Assembly: GCF_905171775.1 (NCBI RefSeq)
Contig: NC_053492.1
Location: forward strand, 276,974,938-277,038,937
DNA from: Rana temporaria
Taxonomy: Eukaryota; Chordata; Amphibia; Anura; Ranidae
Direction of reading: 5' to 3'
DNA: 64,000 nucleotides
A program made the position numbers and the translations under genes. A model generated the notes under the pieces. It saw nothing but the letters and a program-made list of their open reading frames with translations. It had not been told where the DNA came from and did no database searches. Of the stretch, positions 55,592 through 64,000 are shown piece by piece; the first letter of the stretch is position 1; each line of letters begins with the position of its first letter.

Positions 55592-55986
55592 GGCCGCGTA
55601 CACACGGTCGTTCCAAACCGATGAGAATGGTCCGATGGGCCATTTCCATCGGTTCACCGCTGAAGTGGCCTGATGTGCATACACACCATCGTTCCAAAAA
55701 CCGATCGGGTCAGAACGCGGTGACGTCAAACACACGATGTGCTGAATAAAACGAAGTTCAATGCTTCCAAGCATGCGTCGACTTGATTCTGAGCATGCGT
55801 GGGTTTTGAACCGATGCTTTCTGTACTAACCATCGGTTTGGACTGATCGGGCAGCGGGCCATAGGTTCGATTTTAAAGCATGTTTTAACATTTTGGACCG
55901 AAGGACAACAGTCCAATGGGCTATACACACGGTCGGTTTGGACTGATGAAACTGGTCCATTCTCATCGGTTTTGTCCGACCGTGCC
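55592..55986. mobile_element. Hairpin MITE, TSD TTA
   Basis: TTA at 55589-55591 and 55987-55989 flanks GGCCGCGTACACACGGTCG and GTCCGACCGTGCC. The interior has GAACGCGGTGACGTCAAAC and GCATGCGTCGACTTGATTC, and is nearest to 25042-25372. Confidence 0.8.
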
Positions 55987-57539
55987 TTAGTCTTGAAAAA
56001 TAAGCAATCTCTAGTGTAGAGGTATAAGTGTTTTTCTACACAGCAGAATTCCTAGGAGAGGGATTAGGGTTACCAGTGGAGGTTTAAATGGTAACTCCAT
56101 ATTCCATATTTCTCCAAAACTGCAGCTCATAAGGTCTGGTGAAAGCTAATTCAGGCAAAAGCAGTACATTTTTGTTTACTATGTTTTTTTTTTTTTTCTG
56201 AAACGCTCTAAAAAGTTCATTTCCCCTGGATAGTTAACTGTTTCCCAGCCCACAAATAAGACAGCATCTTACGGATTGGCTATTTTATAAAAAAAATGAT
56301 ATGCAAAAAGAAACCCCTTTGGGATTTTAGAGGCAAAACAACACATAAAATGTAGCTAAAAGGCGAATACCAATTTTTGTTGGAAACAAGCCTTAAAAAG
56401 GACCTGATGTCCTGATAAAATAGCATCAAGTTATTTCAGACATAATAGTATATATAGAAAAGAATCTCATACAGTAATATGGATACCCTATTACATTATG
56501 GTGCACCCAAAAAACTGCCAACAATGTTATAGTTTGGTCAACTTGTGTAGAATGCTTAGATGAATCCCTACATGTTTTGGAAGATGACTTCTTTCTTCAG
56601 GGCAATGATGGGTAAAAACACTTGTTTGATATGTAAACATGTGTTAATAATTCATTGAAAAAACATAAATCCTTTCAGATGGGCCTCATATACATTACTC
56701 TTCAAAAGGTGGACAAGGAGGCACACTAGAGGCCCACTGTGCAGCCACAAAGACCCCCCCCTCCAAAAAAAAAGACACAAGCATGGAGGAGTATACAGTC
56801 AAATAGATGGGTACACCGGGTGCATGGTGATACAGCAAAACTAATCCATGCAAGTAGCATGGAACAGTTAAAATATAATTGTTGTATTAAAATAAACTGT
56901 AGCTGGAATGAACAAGACAAGAGAGATATACAACTTGCAAGTAACTAATACTGTCCAAAATATGAAACGACTCTAAGTCACACATCACCTCTTCTAGTAT
57001 GGCCACCTGGTGCTGTTACAGTGGGCTTGACAGTACTTCCAAGAACGTTTGGTAGATCCTATGGGAAGACTGTAATCAAAAATTTCGGACTGGTGCACCT
57101 TATGACAACACCCAATCAGCAGGTACTACAACCATTACTGCCAGGGCTTGCTGCAGATTCCCACGGCAAAAGGTGAGCACTTCAGTTTTAGTGCTGATGT
57201 CAGCACTCATGGTGCCCCATTATCCCATTGCTTCTGCTCATTCATGCTACAGAAAGCCACGATGATGCAATCATCTGGCAGAAATTCCCTGCACACCTTC
57301 TTACTTACAGTGCATTAATATATGACCAGGTATTGAATACAGCATGGGAAGATCATTATTTAATAAAATTACAGAGGAATAAAGCCTACTCCCCCTTCAA
57401 CATTTTACCAAGCCACTTTTTTTTTTTAAATACTGCGTTTAAACACAGCAAGCCAGCAATGAAGACATTTACACACTTCCACACGAATCAAGCATTATCA
57501 TGCTCCTTTTTACATGGGGTAAATCATTTCCTACTGCTT
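55987..57539. other. Non-coding DNA, no feature recognised
   Basis: Homopolymer runs of T and A, short ORFs without motifs. No repeat boundary recognised. Confidence 0.35.
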
Positions 57540-58100
57540 AGCTTTTGATTTATTGATGTAATAATAACACCTGGTATTCCAGTAAGTTATTATTATGTTT
57601 GATTGCCTGCGCGGTTTAAGATCCATAAAAACATTCTTATTGCTCAGCACCTGGTGAGTCTTTAAACTGAGAATAAAACATTCTCGTTATTGCGCTACGT
57701 CGATATGATGGTTTAGAGGAATAATCATCTCTGTATTGTTTTTGAAAAGCGCTTTAGACCGGATTCATTTATCATTTGATGTTGTTTTTTACTGAATATT
57801 CATCATTTTCATAAGAAAACCATTTAAAAATCTCTGATTGGCAATATATATGCAAAGTTTAAGTCAGTGTCAATTTAGATGTAAAGCATGTTCTTGTATA
57901 GGCAACAGAGATGTGTTCTGCTGGAGCAGTAATAGCTATTTTTGCTGTTAGATCTGAGCTGAATTATGCAATTCGTGTGGGTTTTTATTAATACAAACAG
58001 CATTTTATGTAAGTAACGGATGGATGACTTTCCTTGTTTTCCAGCGTGATTGGAGCTTTGTGTCTACACTTTGAGTTCTAGTTGATGGAGCAAGTCGCCC
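57540..58100. other. Low-copy-looking AT-rich block, candidate conserved non-coding DNA
   Basis: This block has no MITE or retroposon signature. It contains several AT-rich core motifs of the ATTA/TAAT type and sequences such as GATTGGCAATATATATGC. I cannot test conservation here; the note is only that it stands out as repeat-free. Confidence 0.25.
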
Positions 58101-58323
58101 AATTATACCCAAAGATTTTTGTTGAAAAAAATAACTGGATAATGGTATCCACGAATATTAAGCTTAAACATGCAACTTAGTTCTCTGAATTAATAAGACC
58201 GGTTGGATTTGAATATTTTATTTTTATGAAAGCAACAGAAACAATTAAAATAGCAATTATGTACATTTATAAACAGTTGTGTAGTAAGATGCTTTCTGTT
58301 GTATGCATTTTTTCTGATATATA

Positions 58324-58983
58324 CAGTGAGAGAAAAAAAATGTTTGATCCCCTGCTGATTTTGTATGTTTGCCTGCTGACCATGAAATGATCAGTCTATA
58401 ATTTTACTGGTAGGTTTATTTTAACAGTGAGAGACAGAATAACAACAAAAATATCCAGAAAAACGCATTTCAAAAAAGTTATAAATTGATTTGCATTTTA
58501 ATGAGTGAAATTACCCCTTCGCAAAACATGACTTAGTACTTGGTGACAAAACCCTTGTTGACAATAACACAGGTCAGACAAGGTTTGCACACATCTCATT
58601 TTGGTTTCAATAACTTTTTTATTTTTGATCCAGAAAGGGAAAGTTTAAAACAAAAAAGGGCCTGTTATTGGTATTGTATGCAAAGCCAACCCTTGAAAAA
58701 AAAAATCGAAATTCTCTCTTGCAGTGGGGCTGCGCCTGCCTTGCAAGGTTACCTGCGCTAATCACAGCGAGGGAACAGAGATCGGGAAATGTCTCCCTGG
58801 CTGTGATTAGCTCAGTGCCGTGCAGACTTCCTGGAGGGCTCTGCACGTGTACTATGCGAACACGCTGGAGCTCATCCTTAATTATGGTGCCTTCAAGCTA
58901 GGGTGACCACGTGTCTTGGATTGTCCACACACATCTCATAAGGAAATTTGTCCCACTCCTCTTTGCCAGTTCTCTCCAAGTCT
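58324..58983. mobile_element. Tc1-like MITE fragment with nested retroposon
   Basis: After TA at 58322-58323 it starts CAGTGAGAGAAAAAAAATGT, followed by GATCCCCTGCTGATTTTG, a Tc1-type terminus known in vertebrates. The sequence resumes after the insert at 58928 (GGAAATTTGTCCCACTCC) and is cut at 58984 by the next MITE. Confidence 0.7.
58600..58927 (-). mobile_element. Retroposed insert with 12-bp TSD
   Basis: CACACATCTCAT occurs at 58588-58599 and 58928-58939. The two Tc1-like halves join across it. The minus strand begins near GGACAATCCAAGACACGTGG and ends in an A-rich stretch. It contains an inverted pair (GCTAATCACAGCGAGG and CTGGCTGTGATTAGC). Family not identified. Confidence 0.6.
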
Positions 58984-59709
58984 TTAACCTCCCTGGCGGT
59001 ATGATTCTGTCTGGAATTACGTACCAAAAGCGGTACAATTATTTTGCAAGGAAATTTGGCGTTTTATACTGTAGGCCTGTAATTCTTAGAAATAACTCAC
59101 TTAAATCTGACCAAACAAGAGTGTAGTAGGCATCCCGGGTATGATTTTTTTTAAAAAAACAAAATTATAAATTATAATATAATAAATAATTATAAATAAT
59201 TATAACAAATAATAATATAATTATAATAAAAATTATCCAATAATGTAATCAACTAAAAATCACTGAAATTTGCTCAGTTGCAGAATTGTCGCTGTCAATA
59301 CTTTTATTTTTTTATGACGAATTTCCCCACAAATCGCTATCAAGGGGGTGTGTATTTTTTACATACAGTACTGTAATCTATAAGATTACAGTATACTGTA
59401 TGTAATGTGTTTGTTTACTTTTTTAATTTAGCGCCGTTCTCCACCCCCGTGCGTGGTAATGTCGCAGGGAACGGAGATCGGCGGCACACAGGGACACTGT
59501 GAATCGAGCGAGGACCCGCTCGCTCACACAGCGGGGATGCATCGCTGGATCCAGGGACAAGGTAAGTAACTTGTCTGTGGATTCAGTGAGCAGGTAAGCC
59601 GCGCTGCTGCACACTCTGCACAGCTACCCTGAGCGTGACTCGGGGATACCGATCCTAGCATGGAAAATCCACCCCGAGTCACGCTCGGGGATACCGCCAG
59701 GGAGGTTAA
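58984..59709. mobile_element. TTAA-flanked MITE (CCTCCCTGGCGGTA ends), complete
   Basis: TTAA at 58984-58987 and 59706-59709. Ends CCTCCCTGGCGGTATGATTC and ATACCGCCAGGGAGG are inverted repeats. It contains (AATTAT)-rich DNA and a short inverted CGCTCGGGGATACCG motif. The window-start fragment (1-55) is another copy. Confidence 0.85.
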
Positions 59710-59770
59710 AGCAAGGTTCTGCCGATTTATTTTTTTAAAAGCCAGCAGCTACAAATACTTAAAGCAGCTA

Positions 59771-60259
59771 CCATATTTATCGGCGTATACCGCGCACTTT
59801 TTTCCCCTTAAAATAAGGGGAAAATCATGGGTGCGCGATATACGCCGATACCCACGCTCAGTTTGAATGCCTGCCCCGACATATACCGAGTGCAGTACAT
59901 TCGGCTACATTCGGCCAGGCTCGGCTTCGCTCGTGCTCAAGCATAAACGTCACAGAGCGTGAGCACGAGCGAAGCCGAGCCTGGCCGAATGTAGCCGAGT
60001 GTACTGCACTCGGTATACATTGGCGGAGGTGTTCAAACTGAGAGTGGGAAGCGGCGATTCGACGGGGAGACAGCGCAGGAGAAGCCGGGAGGACACCACT
60101 GAAGCCGCAGACGGACGCCGGACCCGACGAGGCCGCCTATGGACACCGCACAAGACACCAAAACTGTAAGTACTAAAATGTTTTTTTTTACAGGAATTGC
60201 GGGTCCACATTAGGGGTGCACGCTATACGCCGGAGCGTGCAATACCCCGATAAATACAG
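59771..60259. mobile_element. TA-flanked MITE (TATTTATCGG ends) with internal hairpin
   Basis: TA at 59769-59770 and 60260-60261. Ends CCATATTTATCGG and CCGATAAATACAG (13-bp inverted repeats, two mismatches). A strong hairpin of about 45-bp arms lies at 59900-60010 (GCTCGGCTTCGCTCGTGCTC and its complement). Non-coding. Confidence 0.75.
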
Positions 60260-60261
60260 TA

Positions 60262-61511
60262 CTTATCAGCCTTTATGAGAGGTTATTCCGTCTGCCCTCG
60301 GATCTGGTTGGACCCGACACTCGGGAATGACTTCCCATAATGCTATTTATTATACCCACCATTCGTAACATATGGAGGAATATAAGGCTGTTGAGTGATT
60401 TGTATTGAGACTGTTCTATTTGCCGTATGCAAACCGTCTCTCTGGCACCTGAGGTCATCTGCGAACTAGCGGGTGATACTGGGATGCAGAGTATAGCGGT
60501 GTTTTCCGATGAGCGTTCGCACATCTGGTTTTGATTGGCTTGCAACCACTCTGTCATATTATTACATGCATTGGATTGGAAGATGCGTCACGTCCAGCCG
60601 GCCTTCCCAAAACGAGGCTTAGATGCCTCGAGAGGGGATGCTCATGCGTACTGTTCCGGAACGAGGTTTGGTTTTTAATTGTTGTTTCTATTCCTTGCAT
60701 GATATGGTAATTATTGGTGCCTATGCTGTGGAATCTGTCGGTTCATAACAACACGGATTTGGTGGCTGTCTCCTGCCTGCTGGGCGTTACATACATGCTG
60801 GTCTAGGTCCTGAATCCTAAGGGACCTTTGGCTCTGGTAAGCAGAATACCTACATTATGGTGGTGGAACTCACTTTGGTTTTCTTGACATCTTGGAACAT
60901 CACTGGGTGTTTACTTACTTTAGAGTTTTATGGACTTTTATCCATCATTTTTGTTTTTTTGTTTTTTGTTTCACTGTTTAAATTCATGCACTTTATATTG
61001 TCACTTTATTGATGGTACTATTCATGGTTTATCATAGGTTTTATGTTCATTTTTTGTTCACCATTGATCCCATGATCTTTGTTTACTCACATTCATATTT
61101 GTGTATTTCAAATATTTCTGTCAACCCAACCCCAGTGTTTGGTATGACTAGTGTTTATTCATAATTTGCACTATATATTCGACACATACGGTGGTGGTCA
61201 TTGAGTTACTTCCCCCCTAAATGGTGGTTCTTACAATTAGTGCAACTATATATATATATTTTTCCACTTGCTCACTGGTTATGTTTACAGGTTAGTTGCT
61301 GCTTATTAACTAGAGCTTCAGGCCGCATTTATTCTAATTTATATCCTAGCGCAGATTCTTTTTCCATTTTTCCACAAATACTGCAGCTGCTGACTTTTAA
61401 AAAATGGACACTTACCTGTCCAGCGCGCCCGCAATGTCAGCAGACGAGGCTAAGCAATCGCTCGGTCCTCTGCTGCTCCCGCCGCCATCCTGGGTAAAGG
61501 AATCAGGAAGT
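60262..61511. other. Unclassified DNA, possibly retroelement-derived
   Basis: No coding frame of note. T-rich stretches and phrases such as TCCTAGCGCAGATTC resemble terminal-repeat DNA of vertebrate retroelements, but I could not find boundaries. Confidence 0.25.
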
Positions 61512-61549
61512 GCCCTGTACACACGAAATTCCGATCGTGTGTACAGGGC
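61512..61549. mobile_element. 38-bp minimal hairpin of the CGTACACACGA family
   Basis: GCCCTGTACACACGA is followed within 8 bases by TCGTGTGTACAGGGC. Only the two terminal repeats remain. No exact 3-bp TSD is visible. Confidence 0.7.
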
Positions 61550-62318
61550 ATAAGTCTTCAAATTTTTGTGTAAGCAATTTCTGTTTGTGTTCAAACATCA
61601 GGCATGTGGCATGGCACTGCCTAGGTTGATGCATGAACTCTGTCTGTAGTCTGGGAACTGACACTTGCTGTGAAGAATCTACATATCCCGAAATCGCTGG
61701 ATTTCCCAGTCTAGTGCTCTGCAGGTGAAAGATGAATAGTAATTAGATCTGGCAGACACAAGCAGGCAAAGCAAACTACAGAGAGATCACCATGCAGTCT
61801 TTCATCACACGACCACTCCCACAATTTTGATGCAACAGAAAGAGAAAGCAAGGCATAGATTGGAACAAGAAGTTGCTTGTCCCTTTAGTGAAAAGGGACA
61901 AGCTAGGCAAATGGATACATGAACATAGGGGGGGGTTAATCAGTAATGGCACTACAAACTGCTTCCATAAATTTGAGCATGTCATTACAAGGTAGAACAA
62001 ACAAATATAATTACCTTACCCAGTTAAAACAACAAAAACATCTGAAAGTGTACAATGCCTTTACGGGATACTTCACACAGCATTTGTGAGCATGGGTAAT
62101 GCATTGACAGTATCTCCTGATCAGCAGATGGTGTTATTCTCTAAATGTGTCTCTAATATACACTTTGCGGTACTGTTTTTAAATGTTTTCATATATCCTC
62201 TAGTTTGTCCTTTTCAGTAAATATTCAGGAAGCAGTAGCACATCTACAGTTTCTGTGTTCCCGAGTTACTAAAATCCTGTATTAGGACTCAACAGTTTTC
62301 TGTACGGCTTCTCTGGGA
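61550..62318. other. Non-coding DNA, no feature recognised
   Basis: No motif-bearing ORF and no repeat boundary seen. Confidence 0.35.
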
Positions 62319-62728
62319 CACATGGAGGAGTTTAATGTTCCAGGTCACCATCAAGGGACTCATATGCTGAAAGGTTAATTTTCTTCTTAGAAGCTAACAA
62401 GGTGACTGAAGCTGTTCAGAAGTACGCTGTGTTGCAGAGTGTCATAAAACCTAGGACTTTTGAAATTTTTCACTCCCTTGCGTCCCCTGCCAAACCAAAT
62501 GACTGGTCATTTGAGGAAATAATTGCAATAGTGAAAAATCACTTTACAACCACCCTTCCTAAAACTGTAAGGTATTTCCATTTTAACAGAAGGAATCAAT
62601 CAGCATATAATGCTGAAATGAGCAGACTGTCAGTGGATTGTAATTTTGCCAGAAGTTTCGATTTTTTTATTACAGAAGCACTGGCTTGTATGGGAGAAGC
62701 TCTGCAAATGATTCTAATAGCAAAATAA
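62319..62728 (+). pseudogene. Ty3/Gypsy-type gag fragment
   Basis: The open frame from 62402 contains KYAVLQSVIKPRTFEIFHSL, then PAKPNDWSFEEIIAIVKNHF and RYFHFNRRNQSAYNAEMSRL, ending at TAA. This resembles the capsid region of Ty3/Gypsy gag, where L-L-x-x-I-G-x-x-x-Y-x-x-L-x-x-L precedes F-x-F-x-x-R-x-Q. A related frame with stops precedes it from about 62319. No zinc knuckle, pol or LTR is nearby, so it is an isolated relic; domestication cannot be excluded but nothing supports it. Confidence 0.65.
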
Positions 62729-62954
62729 AAGTTACCTTTTGCTATAGCTCAGGACCTGCACTTGATGCTGTATCTGTGCATTCAAATAAAATGTATCAAT
62801 CCATTAGTAAGCCATACACACTGTGAGGTTGATTTACTAAAGGAGTTGAGAAACTTCCCTTAGTAAATTGAATGAATATTCACTTCAGTTATTCAATCTT
62901 GTAAAAAGCAAACTGCGGTCAAGTGCAGATTAACAAATAACCTCTGGAAGATTT

Positions 62955-63830
62955 ACCTCCTTCTGGACCAGGCCATTTTTTTTGCGATACAGCACTGCTA
63001 CTTTAACTGACAATTTAGCAGTCATGCAATGCTGTACCCAAACAAAATCGATGTCCTTTTTTTCCCCTCACATAGAGCTTTCTTTTGGTGGTAGTTTATT
63101 ACTTCTGCGTTGTTTTTTTTTCACGCTATAAACAAAAAAGTTGCCAATTTTGAAAAAAAACTATATTTTTTACCTTCTGCTATAAAACCTCTCCAATAAA
63201 AAATTGTCAAAATCAAATATCTTTACCAATTTGGGTCAATATGTATTCTGCTAAATATTTTTGGTAAAAATAATTGTATATTGATTGGTTTGCACAAAAG
63301 TTATAACGTCTACAAACAATGGGATATATTTATTTTTACTAGTAATGGCGACGAACATTAACTTATAGTGAGACTGCGATACTGCAACAGACATTCTGAC
63401 ATGAATTGACACATTTTGGGGACCAGTAATTAGTGCTAAAAAAATATGCACTAACACTGTACTAATGACACTGGATTTGAAGGGGTTAACATCGGGGGCC
63501 ATCAAAGGGTTAACTGTGCGCCTAGCTAGTGTTTCTGTGTACTATGGGAGGTGCTTTTACTAGGGGAAGACATGGATCCTAGTCATTGCTTTGCAGGAAC
63601 ACAGGATCCATGCTTTTCCTACTAACAAAACGGCAATCTGCCTTGTTTATATTGGCAGACTACTGTTCTGCCTCTGTACCAAATGATTGGAAGTTGACAG
63701 CGAACATCGAGTCTGCTGTGCCTGATGATTGGCTCCTGCTGTGTATAAGTACAGCGGGAGTGAGCCGGTGGCGGCGCACATGCGCGCCCCCTTCGCCGAA
63801 AAGCCAGATTGTGTATATATATGTGATCCG
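62955..63830. repeat. Long dispersed frog repeat, class unknown
   Basis: The series GCGATACAGCACTGCTACTT, CAAACAAAATCGATGTCC, AGAGCTTTCTTTTGGTGGTA and CGCTATAAACAAAAAAG is one I recall as very common in ranid genomes. It extends to about 63830 with CGGTGGCGGCGCACATGCGC. Termini not resolved; no coding capacity. Confidence 0.5.
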
Positions 63831-64000
63831 GCGCACAGCTGCTACCCTGTTGCAGTAAACCTGCTATGGAGAGGACAGAAAATGGTTAAATAAAAAAAAA
63901 TGAATTGTCTGTTTATGTGAATGGATAACAGATTTGATAACTGAAGTAAATATTTAAACAATTCATTGAACGAAAACTCTCAACTGTTTTAGTAGCCCAA
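63831..64000. other. Window end, no feature seen
   Basis: AT-rich DNA without recognisable features. Confidence 0.4.

Overview
This window is eukaryotic, repeat-dense DNA. It contains a chromodomain Ty3/Gypsy element, a DIRS-like element with a tyrosine recombinase, a Penelope-like element with a GIY-YIG nuclease, Tc1-like transposons, many TTAA-flanked and 3-bp-TSD foldback MITEs, and a hAT MITE. That mix, with very high copy hairpin elements whose ends read GGCCTCGTACACACGA, points to an amphibian, most likely a ranid-type frog. The taxonomic call rests on repeat-family recognition from memory. I found no host protein-coding exon, and every substantial ORF belongs to a transposable element or to a simple or tandem repeat.

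Layout. 1-8.4 kb: MITEs, an (AT)n tract and a 2.6-kb almost perfect palindrome (3929-6519). 10.7-23.3 kb: a minus-strand, decayed DIRS-like element whose recombinase gene is split by a 7.4-kb Penelope-like element (11398-18825). The insertion is flanked by a 14-bp duplication. The Penelope-like element has 1.6-kb terminal repeats in inverted orientation, each carrying a hammerhead-ribozyme-like motif. 23.6-29.1 kb: more foldback elements, including an LTR that contains a hairpin element that contains a solo LTR. 29.3-35.3 kb: a TA-flanked MITE interrupted by a nearly complete Ty3/Gypsy chromovirus-type element (LTRs 29443-30113 and 34388-35059, TSD CCTAC). 35.7-40.3 kb: a compound palindromic element I do not recognise. 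It consists of 21-bp GAATTC minisatellite arrays alternating with two internally palindromic modules, each holding two convergent tRNA-like Pol III units. 41-46.4 kb: a hAT MITE and two Tc1-like transposons. The second carries an 888-bp insert copied, almost without change, from 10 kb upstream. 48-64 kb: more foldback elements, a LINE endonuclease fragment, a gag relic and long stretches without recognised features.

How it works together: the window is a record of nested insertion rather than a set of cooperating genes. The most unusual items are the compound palindrome with convergent tRNA-like units (35739-40324), the ectopic filler inside a Tc1 element (44810-45697), the inverted-repeat Penelope-like element with ribozymes, and the self-priming signature of the Ty3/Gypsy element. 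All coordinates were read by eye. Divergence values are counts of differences I could see, not computed alignments.
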